Below are positions 21,261-32,595 of a stretch of 64,000 nucleotides of DNA, piece after piece. The stretch is from Lantana camara (lineage: Eukaryota > Streptophyta > Magnoliopsida > Lamiales > Verbenaceae). The position numbers were made by a program, and so were the translations under genes. Numbering within the stretch: the stretch's first letter is position 1; each line of letters starts with the position of its first letter. The stretch is taken from NCBI GenBank assembly GCA_037501455.1, contig CM074858.1, positions 96,692,001 to 96,756,000 on the forward strand, written 5' to 3'. Below the pieces are notes generated by a model. The model saw nothing but the letters and a program-made list of their open reading frames with translations, was not told the origin of the DNA and made no database searches.

Positions 21261-24200
21261 TTAAACATAAAACCGCCGGAGGTTACATGCGTTCCAAGGG
21301 CGAGGCAAGCGCTCACCTTGAAGTGTCTCCAGGGTGTAAGTGTTGTTAGCTCTGAGTTGTACCACCTTGAATGGGCCTTCCCAATTGGGGTCCAACTTAC
21401 CCACGTGCTTGGATACTTCCACCTTCTTTAAGACCAAGTCTCCCAACTGGAAAGTTCTTTCCTTCACACGCTTGTTGTACTGTTGGGCCACAGAGGCTTT
21501 ATAGTGGTGGATCTTAGCCCACGCTTTGTCTCTCCTTTCATCCAGCAAATCCAACTCCAAGCTCCTGTTGCCATCGTTGAGCTGAGGCTCGAAATAGCCA
21601 ACACGAGCGGATTCATTTACTATCTCCGCTGGTATCATCGCTTCTGACCCATAAACGAGCGCGTATGGTGTTTCTCCCGTGGCCGCTCGTGGGGTTGTGC
21701 GATAAGCCCAAAGCGCTCCTTGCAGCTCCTCAGCCCATTCACTTTCTTGCTCTCAAGCATGGTTTTCAGATGTTGCAAGATGGTCCTATTGGTAACTTCT
21801 ACTTGCCCATTGGCTTGAGGATGACCTACAGAAGTAAATCGCTGCTCGATTCCCAACTCAGAACACCATTCTCGAGTGTCAGCAGCTATGAACTGGGATC
21901 CGTTGTCAGAAATGAGCACCCTCGGTATGCCGTACCTGCAAATGATGTTCTTCCAAATGAAGTCCCTTACAACCTTGAAAGTGATTTTTGCAACAGCTTC
22001 AGCCTCGGCCCACTTGGTGAAGTAATCGACGGCTAAAATGACAAACTTCCTTTGTCCCGCAGCCATGGGCAAGGGGCCCACAATGCCTATTCCCCACTGG
22101 TCAAAGGGCCAAGAGACGTCTATTGGGATCATCTGTGCGGCTGGCAATTGAGGGAGATTTGAATGAAATTGGTATTTGGGGCACTTCCTTGAAAATTCAA
22201 TGGCATCTTGGAGAACTGTAGGCCAATAAAACCCACTTCTCAGAATCTTTTTTGCCAAGATACGCCCTCCGGAATGATTCCCACAGCTTCCATTGTGGAT
22301 GAGTTCGAGCGTCTCCTTCGCTTGTGAGGGCCTTAGGCATCTCATTGGGGGTCCTTGAAATGATTTCTTGAACAACCTCCCCTCGGGATCCAGAGCGAAA
22401 CGAGGGGCCTTATTCCGGACTTTCCTGGCTTCCACCTTGTCAGCGGGAGTGACTCCATCTCTAAGGAAAATGACGATGTCGTCGAGCCAACAGGGCTCGT
22501 TTGGATCAATCATGGCGATCATCTTGATGGCGACCCTTTCCTTGATCAAAGGTTCCTCAGTTCTAAGGAACGTAACAGAACGTTCGGAAGTGCCTTCTAA
22601 AGCTGAAGCAAACTTTGACAGAGCGTCCGCACGCTCGTTCTCTCCTCGCGGCACTTGAAGTAGATGAAATTCCTTGAACTTCCCAATGATTTCTCTGGCT
22701 TTATTTAAGTACTGTACCATGGTGGTTTCTCGAGCCTCATAAGTTCCTTCAATCTGGCTCGATATTAATTGTGAATCCACATAAGCAGTGATTCTGGAAG
22801 CTCCATTCTGAAAAGCAATATTCAACCCTTGCACGAGGGCTTCATATTCTGCTTCGTTATTAGTGACTTGGAAATCCAACTTGATTGCAAAGTCCAGTTC
22901 GATCCCATCGGGGTTTCTGAGGGCCACTCCTACTCCTCCCCCTTGAGAGGTTGAGGAACCATCTGTGTGCAGTACCCATAACCCCTCATTCTCCGCAACG
23001 GTGGGCTCGAAACCAAAGCGTTCAACCAACAAATCCGCCACAACCTGAGCCTGTATCGCGGTCCTGGGCTCGAAGCATAGGTCAAACTGGCTCAATTCGA
23101 TGGCCCACTTGATTAATCTACCAGATACGTCCGGCTTGGACAACACTTGCTTCAAGGGTTGGTCGGTGAGAACCGTTATGGAGTGCGCTTGAAAGTAAGG
23201 CCTTAGCCTTCTTGAGGCGTTGATAAGAGCGAACGCGAATTTCTCAATCTCCAAATACTTCTTTTCGGCTCCTTGCAATGTTTTGCTCAGATAATAAACG
23301 GGTAAATGCTTCCGCTCCCGCACAGCGATCAGAACTGCGCTTGTGGCTTCTGGAGAAACGGAAAGATACATGAATAACCTCTCGCCCTCGACGGGCTTAG
23401 TTAGCAGTGGTGCGCTCGATAAGTAAGCCTTCATATCCTGCAGCGCCCTTTCGCATTCCTCCGTCCAAGCAAAGTTACGAGCGTTCCTCAAAATTTTGAA
23501 GAAGGGAAGGTTCCTGTCCGCCGAGCGCGAAATAAATCTGTTCAACGAGATGATTTTTCCTACCAGGACTTGCACTTCCCGCAAATTTCGAGGGGAGGGA
23601 ATTTCCAAAATAGCCTTGATCTTCTCCGGATTGGCCTCAATTCCCCTCTGACTGACCATGTATCCCAAGAATTTTCCTCCTTGTACTCCAAAGGTGCACT
23701 TCGAGGGGTTCAACTTCATCCCATACTGGCGTAGGATTGAAAAGGTGCGCTTGAGATCTTCCAAGTGGGAATCCTGGCGCTCGCTTTTGACAATCATATC
23801 ATCCACATAAACCTCCATGGACCTCCCTATTTCCTTCTCAAACATCTTGTTGACGAGCCGTTGATATGTAGCTCCGGCGTTCTTAAGTCCAAAGGGCATG
23901 ACTAGAAAGCAATATACCCCCAGATGGACAACGAACGAGGTTTTGGGGCGGTCTTCCGGGGCCATAAAGATCTGATAGTATCCCTGGAAAGCATCCATCA
24001 TGCTCATGAGCTCGCAGCCAGCGGTCGAATCCACCAATTGATCAATCCGGGGCAGGGGGTAAGGATCTTTAGGGCAGGCTTTGTTGAGATCTGTGAAATC
24101 GTTACACATGCGCCACTTATTTGCGCTCTTGGGCACCAAAACGACGTTGCACAACCACTCTGGATACAAGATGGGCTCGATATATTGAGCCTCTAGGAGT

Positions 24201-27200
24201 TTATTAACTTCTTCTTCAATGACCTTTTTCCGAAAGCCATGTACATCCCGCTTTTTCTGCTTGATGGGTTTGAAAGAGGGATCCACATTAAGCCTATGGA
24301 CAATGACGCTCGGGTCAATTCCTGTGAGATCAGAGGCTTTCCACGCAAACACATCCTTGTTTTCCCTGAGAAAATCGATCATCTTGATCTGAGAAGGCCC
24401 CGAGAGGTTTGATCCTATCTGTGTAGTCTTATCCTTGTTTCCGGGTTCCAGCTCGATGGTAAGGAACTTCTCCGAGGGCTCGATCCTTACCTCAGGGCGA
24501 GGAAGTTCGAGCGCCCTCTTCTTTCCCGTCAAACGGTCACCAGTTGCTGGTTCACTGTCTCCTGGCTCGTCTCCTTCTGAGGACGATCCACCAACGGTCC
24601 CTGGGGGAACATTCTCGAGGGGATTCTCCTCGTTGTCTCCCCTCTTCTTTTTGTTCTTCTTCTTGTTCAATTTCGCCCTTTTCCGTGCTGGGCTGTCCTC
24701 GTCTAGATTGGGGAAATCCACTGACTTCTTGGTGGAGCCAATTTGGAAGGCTTTCTCCGCTTTTGGCTTTCTGAGGGACAGCATGTAACATTCCCAAGCC
24801 TCTCGCACGTTGCACAGCACTTCCCCCACGCCCTCGGGAGTCGGGAATTTAATCTTCTGGTGGTAGGTGGAGATGATGGCTTTGAAATCCACGAGGGCAG
24901 GGCGCCCAATTATGATGTTATATGGAATGTCAATCTCCACCACCGCGTACGTCACCAAGAGTGTTTTGCGTTGAGGGGCTCGGCCGAACGAAGTAGCTAG
25001 GCGTATTTGCCCTCGTGGGACAACTTCTGAGCCTCCAAAGCCAATGAGGGCTGTTTTGAGAGGCTCGAGCGGGAGATCAACCTTCATCTTTAAGAATGTA
25101 GAGTAAGGCAAAACATTAACGGAGCTTCCACTATCTACCAATACCCTTTTTACAACATGATTATGAACATCTAAACTAACCACCATGGGACAATCTGAGG
25201 TTATACCCTCCCCATGGGGCGTTACAATATGTTCTAGATCCCTATCATCAAAGCCTATTATATCATTTTCTCTTGATCTTTGAGCGCTTGATCTCTGGAT
25301 GGCGTAGATAGGCTTGGGCATTGCTGGGCGTTGGTTGTAGCTCCGGACGTACCTTCGTCGGGAGGCGTTTGAATCCCCCCCGGATGAGCCTCCTGCAATC
25401 ATATTTATGACTGCGAAGGGCTCGTTTTCTTGCTCAGGGGCTTTGCCTTTATTGCCTCGGCGGCTGCTGCTTTCAGGGGGTCCCCTACCCCTTGGGCTCT
25501 TTGACCGGGAAGGACTCCTCCTCCTCCTTCCGGTGCGCTCGTTGCATTGTTCATCGTAGCGCTCGAGAACCCGGACAAATTCTTTCAGATGGCCCCCAGC
25601 GACGAGCCTCTGGATTTCAGCTTCCAACTGCCGGCACTCATCCGTGTCGTGCCCTCTCTGCTTGTGGAAGGCGCAATATTTGTTCGAGCGCCTGAGTGAG
25701 TCTGTTTCTCTCATTTTGATGGGTCTTTTGAAGAGCTTCTTATCAGAGAGATTATAGACTTCTGAATTTGGCCTGGTGAGCGGAATTCGCTCGAATCGAC
25801 GAGGGGGTGGTGGCGATCTCCTGCGCTCTTGAGGGCGCTCCTTCTTGACAGCCACATCCCGTCCCCGCTCGTGATGAGGTCGCTCGTTCCTGGCCGGGCT
25901 GTGATGCCGCGGACCATTCGTCCCGTACATATCTTCGAGCGCGAAGAACGGCTCGGCAATTTCTCTTAGGCCCATGAGGGTCCCAGGCCTTCTTTCCACG
26001 ATGGCATCAGCAAATTTTTTGCTCACATATTGTTTGTGATCCACAGCCTGAAAAAGCACTGGGATCAAGAAATCCATTGAAGGCCTTTCCACCTGTAGGA
26101 TCTCCTTGTTGAAGCGGGCGAAGAACGAGCGCAGAGATTCGCTCTTGCCTTGCACCACGTTGTACAGGGCTGTGGGTGCGGTGACTGGCGCCTTCAAAGA
26201 ATTGAAGTGGTTGAGGAAGGCATTGGCCAATTCTTCATACGAGTGGATCGAGCGCGGCGGCAGTCGCTTGTACCACTCTTGAGCCATTCCTACCAAGGAA
26301 GTGACAAACACTTTTGCCCAGTAATGGCTGGAATGCTCGTAGACGTGCATGAGATGCACAAAGTGATCCAAGTGTTCAGCTGGATCAGTTGTCCCGTTGT
26401 AACGGTTGATGGAAGTGGGGACTTTGGCCATGCCTGCTTGGGCCATCAGAACTTCTTCTACGAGGGGTGAACCCCTCGCCAGTGGGTGATATTCATACGT
26501 GCCGAAGTTTTCCTCCGGCTCCTTGCGACGGGGGACCCTTGGTGGAGGGTCCTTGGTGCGGGTGCTTCTGGCGTCAACCCGTTCATCCCGACTAGGGGAG
26601 ATCTGAGTTGAGCGCCCTAGTGAGAGCTGTCCCACAATATCCTTGAGACCCTGCAGCTGGTCTTGCACAGCCGCGAGGATGTCAGGATTTACGTCTACTT
26701 GCTTGTCCTTGTGGGCTCGTGAGCCCCTCCTGGAGACACGAGAGTCCCCTTCATTTTCGTTCACTCGCTCCGTGGGCTCTTTATTCCTGCCCATGGAGGG
26801 ACGCTCGTTGCCCTCCTGCTGGGGCACTTCTCTCGCTGGTGGTGGTGGTGGTTGTGCCCTCAGGACAGCCTGGGCTTCTCTGAGGGGAAAGTTTTGCTGT
26901 CCGCCTAAAGGGGCTGCAACCTGAGTGGCCTGCCCAGAGGGAAAGTACATGGAATGGAACCTTTCCCATGCCCCCTGAGCCGCCTGAACCTCACATTGGG
27001 CGTAGAGAGCCCTCAACTGTTGGGTGGTGAGTGGAGGTAACTCCACTCCTTCAATCTCCCTGGGGACCACCACGGGGAGCTGGAGTTGTCCGGCGTGATA
27101 CGGCTGGACCGGCGGCATCATGACGGCCGGAGTAAGAGTATATCCTGGAGGAGGCATCATATAGCTCTGTACTCCGAGATTTATTTGGGGATGGACCCAG

Positions 27201-27451
27201 GAGCTCTGTGCTAGCGGCGGTGGAGCTGAGAGTGAAACTCCTCCCGCGGTGGTGGGAATGGGCAGCGCCGGCGGTGCAGGTGGTGGTGCAGAAGATTCAG
27301 CTTGTGGAATCACTCCCGCGGCGGGAGGTGCTCCACCAGCAGCGACGGAAAGCGGTGGTGCTCCACCAGTAGCGGTGGAGGGAAGAATAATATTTGCATC
27401 TTGGGAGGCGTTATCTCCTCCTCCCACAACTCCAGATCTTGTAGCAACCAT
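21261..27451 (-). pseudogene. Tat2 gag-pol polyprotein, one frameshift, inactive integrase
   Basis: Start taken at ATG 27451 (MVATRSG), which aligns with the Tat3 start. Open from there to about 21745, with Gag core (about 26410-26100), a CAFHKQRGHDTDEC knuckle near 25640, protease (DSGSS, about 25121-25137), RT with YVDD at 23798-23809, RNase H, the second archaeal-type RNase H (HTDGSSTSQG, near 22960) and integrase. A one-base loss near 21742 shifts the frame; the last 125 residues, including the chromodomain-less C-terminus, continue in the next frame to 21261. The first integrase Asp is Gly (GGC at 22087-22085, in WGIGIVGP). A zinc Cys appears as Tyr at 22174-22172. The other catalytic blocks (SDNGSQF, GQVEV) remain. 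Everything before integrase looks functional. Confidence 0.93.
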
Positions 27452-27517
27452 GACTGCTAAAGTAAGGGTGTGCTTGCTTTTCAACCAACAAAAGAAAGGA
27501 AGAAGATGGAGGACTGG

Positions 27518-27536
27518 TTTCCCACAGTCGGCGCCA
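27518..27536 (-). other. Primer binding site of Tat2
   Basis: Minus strand TGGCGCCGACTGTGGGAAA begins four bases after the 5' LTR. It differs from the Tat1 and Tat3 sites at one position. Confidence 0.8.
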
Positions 27537-27540
27537 AAAA

Positions 27541-28351
27541 TGATGGGTCCGGGAATGGGTGGATCCGAATCCGATCACTTTACAATTTATATTTGTGGAG
27601 GAAACCACCGGAGCTTCGCCGGAAAGGAGGAAGGGGTTCAACCTGTTGGGACAAGCACAAGGAAAGTCAGAAGGCCAAGCTGGGGGAACTGGGGGTGATA
27701 CCCAGTTTGGCTCTCCGACGCTCAAGTCAGTTCAGTGTATGAAGGAGTGTAAGTTCAGTCACAGTTGCAGAGGTGAAGAAAGCTTACTTGGGTAGAAGAT
27801 GACTTTAGCTATTTATAGTTGAGGGTCAAGGGCCCTTTGGTCATTTGCCTCAAGTGGTCCTGGCCGAATGTTGCCCTAACACGTGGCGCTGTGAGAGAGA
27901 AACCTAGGAGGAATCTTCTGCAAAAGCGGCCAAAAGTTAGTGCTGGCAACAGTGGCAGGTGCGCGGGCATGTACGTTGTGTCAGAGAGCCATGTGGGTGG
28001 TTGGTAACGAGGGCTTGAGAGCGCGCTCGTGTCAACCTGGAGTACTGGAAGCCAAGATATCCGCTGAGGGGAACGAAGGCTTCAGTTCAAATGACGAGCC
28101 GATAGGGGAGGCCACTCTGAGGGAGTGTGACGCTCGAAGAGGGCTCCCTTGGCACGTGGGCGTACCAATCCTTTAGTATGTAGGACGCTCGTGGGAGTAA
28201 CAGCGCTCGTTGGGCTTAACTCCTGAAGAAGGATTGCGCTCGTGGCGCTTAGCGCTCGTGCGCTGATGGGTGCAGCCTTGGGGAGACAGATGTCATCATC
28301 TCGGTGATGCCACGTGTCTTAACGTGGGACGATCGTATTTTGACCCCATCA
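27541..28351 (-). repeat. Tat2 5' LTR (811 bp)
   Basis: Begins TGATGGGTCC at the PBS side and ends CCCCATCA at 28351, followed by the AGCAC duplication. It holds the presumed gag-pol promoter. Four GCTCGT hexamers fall within about 85 bp at 28190-28262. Confidence 0.96.
27811..27818 (-). promoter_or_regulatory. Candidate TATA box of the Tat2 5' LTR
   Basis: Minus strand CTATAAAT in an otherwise GC-richer LTR. The Tat3 LTRs have TATAAATAG at the equivalent place (39249-39257, mirrored at 40708-40716). Confidence 0.55.
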
Positions 28352-28356
28352 AGCAC
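28352..28356. repeat. Right target-site duplication of Tat2 (AGCAC)
   Basis: Identical to 15331-15335. Confidence 0.95.
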
Positions 28357-28700
28357 CACGACGACAAAAAGAGAAACGAACATCATCAAAACAAGAACAG
28401 GTGAGCTTGATGTCTTCGAGAATATTACCAATGTACGAGAGGTCTTCCCCACCTCCCCGAAGACCATTAATCACATTCAAACAGTCGCCTTCGATGATTA
28501 CCTTCTGCCAACCAAACTCTCGGCCTAGGTGAGCCACTGAGAGAGCAGCGCTGACTTCCGCAACCAGCGAGTTAGAAGTTTTCCTTCTCCTATTTGTTTC
28601 CCAGCTGACCACGTTACCCTCAAAATCCCGCGCAACCACACCAATACCGATCGCCGAGGAGCTCGCGAAAACGGCTCCGTCGAAGTTGATCTTAATTAGT
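28357..28700 (-). pseudogene. 5' piece of a LINE-type RNase H reading frame cut by Tat2
   Basis: Minus-strand frame beginning near KINFDGAVF, the first RNase H Asp motif of plant LINE/RVT_3 domains. It continues through a VVARDFEGNVV strand, the AEVSAALSVAHLG block with the Glu, and the IIEGDCLNVIN block with the Asp, up to CRRGA at the junction. The rest is at 15226-15330. The frame is open through both pieces, so the fragment was fairly young when Tat2 struck. Upstream of about 28700 the similarity ends in AT-rich DNA, which fits a 5'-truncated LINE copy rather than a host gene, though a host RNase H-like gene cannot be excluded. Confidence 0.75.
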
Positions 28701-28774
28701 TGATTGATTCCAATTAATTGGAATAAACTTAACATATTTTGGTATAAATTAAGAGAATTAACTTTTTTTAACAC

Positions 28775-29905
28775 TTCGTTTTAGTAAATAATAACAAGCA
28801 CAATATATGCTGAAATATTGACTAATATAAAAAAATTCTTTCTATTATCAACCATTAATTCATTATTTATTAGTCTTGACTTAATTAAAAGGATTAACAA
28901 ATTATATAACGCTCAAAGTATTGCATAAATATTGAATCTACTTCAACCCTCAAGTATATGTTTTATTTATTTACTTCTTCAAGAGATGCAAGAACCTCTT
29001 CTATAATTGATGAAGTAGATATGAGATTGTAAATTATCAATCATGATTTATATATTACAAACTATGTTTTCGATATATTGTTTGTTTTTAATATATTATT
29101 TGTGTATTATCGTTTTTTATCTCTTTTTATTACAAATTTTCAGAGTAAGAAAACGCTATCAACAATCCCACCCTATACATTATAGGAATTAAGACGTAAG
29201 TTTTTTTCTTCCATCTTCACCATACATATATTTTAATTTCGTGTTATTTATTTGCATAATCATTTATGAAATTTTTTTTCTCATTTTTTTGATTAAAAAA
29301 AAAAAAACCTTTTGAAGCCTTTGTTCAAGTACCGACCCGTGAGAAGATAATTATACATATCGTTGTTCAAACATAGTTTACCTATATTTTAAATTTTTGT
29401 GCTATTTATTTGAATAGTAATTTACGGGTTCTTTTTCCCTTATTTTTTCGATAGAGAAAACCTTTTGAAATTGTTGTTCAAGTTTCTTTGACTTCTAATG
29501 TATTTGTATTTTTTTTTTTTTTTTTTTTTTTGCTTTTTTTTTTTTGTATGAGGGGTTGTTTTTTAATATATATATATATTTGTTTTTTTTTTGTTTAATA
29601 ATTATATTATCAATTTGAGTTTTCATAATAATAATAATAATAATAATAATAAAATAAATAATTTTTTTATTAAGTCTCGATATAATGAACTATACCCAAA
29701 TTAATATATACTTTAAAAATCAATATATCAAAGTAATATATATTATTTCGATTAACTAGATACAAATTGGATGATTTTCTATATATATTATCTAAATTAA
29801 CTTTCTATTCTAAAATAAAATATTTTTTTAAGGTTATTTTAGTTTATAATATTTACTATTAATACATAACATTATAATTCACACGCTATAATTTTTATAT
29901 TAAAC
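28775..29905. other. AT-rich intergenic DNA
   Basis: Holds poly(T) at 29508-29531 and an (ATA)n run at about 29626-29651. Two similar 90-130 bp stretches (near 29200-29310 and 29360-29470, each with TTTATTTG, ATTT(A)TG and CCTTTTGAA blocks) suggest an old local duplication. No gene found. Confidence 0.5.
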
Positions 29906-29931
29906 CGTGCATAGCACGGGGTATATGCTAG
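29905..29931 (+). mobile_element. Helitron 3' end
   Basis: A perfect hairpin (CCGTGC, ATA loop, GCACGG) is followed eight bases later by CTAG at 29928-29931 and a host T. This is the terminal structure of a plus-strand Helitron. Its 5' end was not securely found; a (CTATA)n start near 14815, now separated by the Tat2 insertion, is one candidate. Confidence 0.65.
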
Positions 29932-30639
29932 TATTAATTATTGCATAACCAACTTCATAATAAACATATTCAACTAAATTTTCCTTAAATACGTACGTAT
30001 AGTTACGTGCACGTATAGATATAAATTAATGTAGAAATTACGGGATATAAATTAATGTATAGATATAAATTAAGGCCTCTATCTATAGTGAAGATTTGTA
30101 TAGATATAAATTAATGTAGGAATTACGGGATATCACATTTGGGGTCTTTTCTACAAATGGGGAAATTTTTCCGTGTATTGTACAAATGGAGTACCTGGAA
30201 TTTTTCAGGTGTATTTTAATTTTGAGGTAAGTCAGGTACTTTGTACCCGACTTTATGAATTTTTTTTTTTACGAACTAAATTGATTAAGGAATAACGACC
30301 TATTTCATTCCGTAATTGATTTTATTAAAATTCTAACATGTTATTAAGAAATGTCAACTGTCATGTTGAATAGTTAAGCAAATTTCTGGAAATTCGGCTT
30401 TATCGAAAATTTCAAACTCAAAATTATTTTAATTTACGTATTAAAATTGGTGGATTGGAATTTTGTTGGGTTAAAGTTAAAAATAGGCTACTTAAGAAAT
30501 TTAAATTTGTTTGTTTAAATTTTTTATTGAGCTTAATGAATTTTTAAATGAGGCAGAGAGTTTAAATTAATTTAAAGGAAAAAATAAAAAGTATTTCAGC
30601 AACTTTAAATAATCCTGTTTGATTGTAGAGAGAAAGAGA
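29932..30639. other. AT-rich DNA with a short local repeat
   Basis: The phrase TATAGATATAAATTAATGTAG, or close variants, occurs near 30013, 30057 and 30098, with AATTACGGGATAT following two of them. No gene seen. Confidence 0.5.
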
Positions 30640-30806
30640 GAGAATCCCTGTTTGATTGTAAAGTGTAAAGGAATTGTATTCACTGATATGAAATTGATTA
30701 CAGAGTCTCTAAGTTAAATAGCTAAAGTTCCCTACAAATCAAGGAAAGATACTCAGTTATCTTAGGAAACTATATCAATTCCGAGATTTAGGAAAATCTT
30801 CCAATA
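30640..30806 (-). repeat. Probable 3' LTR remnant of a Ty1/copia element
   Basis: Directly beside a minus-strand polypurine tract (CTTGAGGGGGAG, 30807-30818), the usual position of a copia 3' LTR. The far end is uncertain and no partner LTR lies in the window. Confidence 0.5.
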
Positions 30807-32411
30807 CTCCCCCTCAAGTTAAGTAATGGTATCGTCGATTCTTAACTTGCCCAATGCTGTTTGAAACATTTGTACGGGAACGGCCTTTGTTAGAATGTCT
30901 GCAAGCTGATCTCGGACTTCACGAAGGGAAGTTCCACAGTACCATTTTCAAGCTTTTCCTTTATAAAGTGGCGATCAACCTCTGAAATACTGATCGCGGC
31001 TTTGTTATCACATTTCAGCCGACCCGGGCCTCTTGGATTCATCCCAATCTCTGTCATCAACTTCCTGAGCCAAATGATCTCTGTCACGGCTTTAGCAATG
31101 CCTCTAAACTCAGCTTCTACACTCGAGAGGGCAACCACCTTCTGTTTTTTACTTCTCCAAGTTACCACATTTCCCCCAACTAATGTAAAGTAACCTGAGG
31201 TGAACCTCCTGTCATTCGGATTACCTACCCAATCTGCATCTGTATAAGCTTCAATATCAAAATGACCATGCTGCCCAAAGATGATCCCGGTCCCAACCGT
31301 GCCCTTCAAGTACCGTATGATTCTTGTTACTGCTTCCATGTGGTTCCTCCGCGGTTGGTGCATGAATTGGCTGACTACTCCAATAGCGTAGGCAGTATCC
31401 GGCCTAGTGTGGGATAAGTAGATTAGCTTCCCAACCAACCGCTGATACTTCCCTTTGTCTGCTAGTTCCTTGCCTTCGTCCAATCTGAGTCTGTGATTCA
31501 CCTGAATCGGGGTATCCGGTGGCTTACAGTCTATCATACCAGTTTCAGCAAGCAAGTCAAGCACATATTTTCTCTGAGAAATGAAAATTTCCCGTGTGGA
31601 TATCAGGACCTCTATCCCGAGGAAGTATTTCAGTCTCCTCAAGTCCTTCATTTCGAACTCTCGAAACAGTTTCTGTCAAAGTCTCCCAATTTTCTCCTGA
31701 TCACCCCCGGTTATAATCATATCATCCACATAGATGATTAAGTATGTGATCAGGTCCCCTCTCTGTTTCAGAAACAGGGTATGATCGGAGTTACTCTGTT
31801 TGTACCCGTACTGCTGCATTGCCACTGTGAACCTTCCGAACCAAGCTCGTGGGGACTGTGAGTCCATAGAGTGCTTTGCGGAGCCTGCAGACCTCATTGT
31901 TCTTAAACCCCCTAGTGAATCCTGGAGGAGCTTCCATATACACTTCTTCGGTCAAGTCCCCGTGCAATAAGGTATTTTTTACATCGAACTGGTGAAGAGG
32001 CCAGTTCTTATTAGCTGCTACAGACAGAAGGACTCGGACTGTATCTATCTTTGCCACTAGAGAGAAGGTTTCTGAGTAGTCAATCTCGTATGTCAGAGTG
32101 TATCCCTTTGCCACTAGTCGACCTTTGTATCTCTCAACCGTACCATCCGCCTTGTGCTTAATGGTGAACACCCACTTACACCCGACTGGCTTCTTGCCTG
32201 GTGGTAGTTCACACTTTTCCCATCTCCCATTCTTAATCAGAGCAATCATCTCAGCTTCCATAGCTTCACACCACTCCCTTTTCTCCATAGCCTCTGTAAC
32301 TGTTCTAGGGATCTCCTCAGTGTAGAGACTCCCTATAAAAGTTTTCGCCACTTCTGACATACTCCCCCTGATCATGTTACCCATCGGGTATCTGGAATTC
32401 TGAGACACACG
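30807..32411 (-). pseudogene. Ty1/copia pol remnant (RT and RNase H)
   Basis: Read on the minus strand from about 32400: the copia RT start (WCEAMEAEM, GCKWVF, RYKGRLVAKGY), VKNTLLHGDL, then a frame change to the YVDDM block at about 31733-31719, a further change, then RT thumb and RNase H (YLGIEV-like start, TDADWVGNPNDRRFTSGY, ALSSVEAE, CDNKAAISI, VDRHFIKEKL). About 15 residues usually found between AISI and VDRHF are missing. Gag, protease and integrase are absent. A chromovirus-type LTR abuts it at 32412. It is dead. Confidence 0.88.
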
Positions 32412-32412
32412 T

Positions 32413-32595
32413 TGTAGCACCCAGAACACCGAGATGCCACACCCCCGCACTATAGCTCAGTCCACATACGAAATGGATGATCCGTACATGAAACAAGACT
32501 ATAGCGAACGGGTGACAAAATAAGAAACCATCTAGCTAGGCTGGACTAGACCCCAATTCAATTAATCACCAACATACATAATCAATAATACGAAA
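32413..32595 (-). repeat. Fragment of a long chromovirus-type LTR
   Basis: Begins TGTAGCACCC and matches, in reverse, the last 180 bp of the solo LTR at 46025-48419, including GCACTATAGCTCAGTCCACAT and GCGAACGGGTGACAA. It is interrupted at 32596 by a second LTR of the same broad family. Confidence 0.7.

Larger units (their letters stand above)
15336..28351 (-). mobile_element. Tat2: complete young Ty3/gypsy Tat-lineage element (13.0 kb)
   Basis: Two 811-bp LTRs (15336-16146 and 27541-28351) begin TG and end CA, differ at three bases only, and are flanked by AGCAC on both sides. Between them, on the minus strand, lie PBS, gag-pol with two RNase H segments and integrase, tandem repeat arrays, the antisense gene at 16751-19585 (plus) and the polypurine tract. 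The dual RNase H and the long 3' region with an antisense gene mark the Tat clade. It inserted into an older LINE fragment. Its integrase is inactivated, so further movement would need help from another copy. Confidence 0.97.

Noticed and set aside
21665..27698. Many plus-strand open frames opposite Tat2 gag-pol
   Set aside because: Shadows of a GC-rich coding frame; no domain, no splice or start context, unlike the real antisense gene at 16751.
28349..28774. A complete host RNase H-like gene
   Set aside because: The 5' part beyond about 28700 is unrelated AT-rich DNA, the domain is split by Tat2, and an A run follows its stop, all better explained by a truncated LINE.
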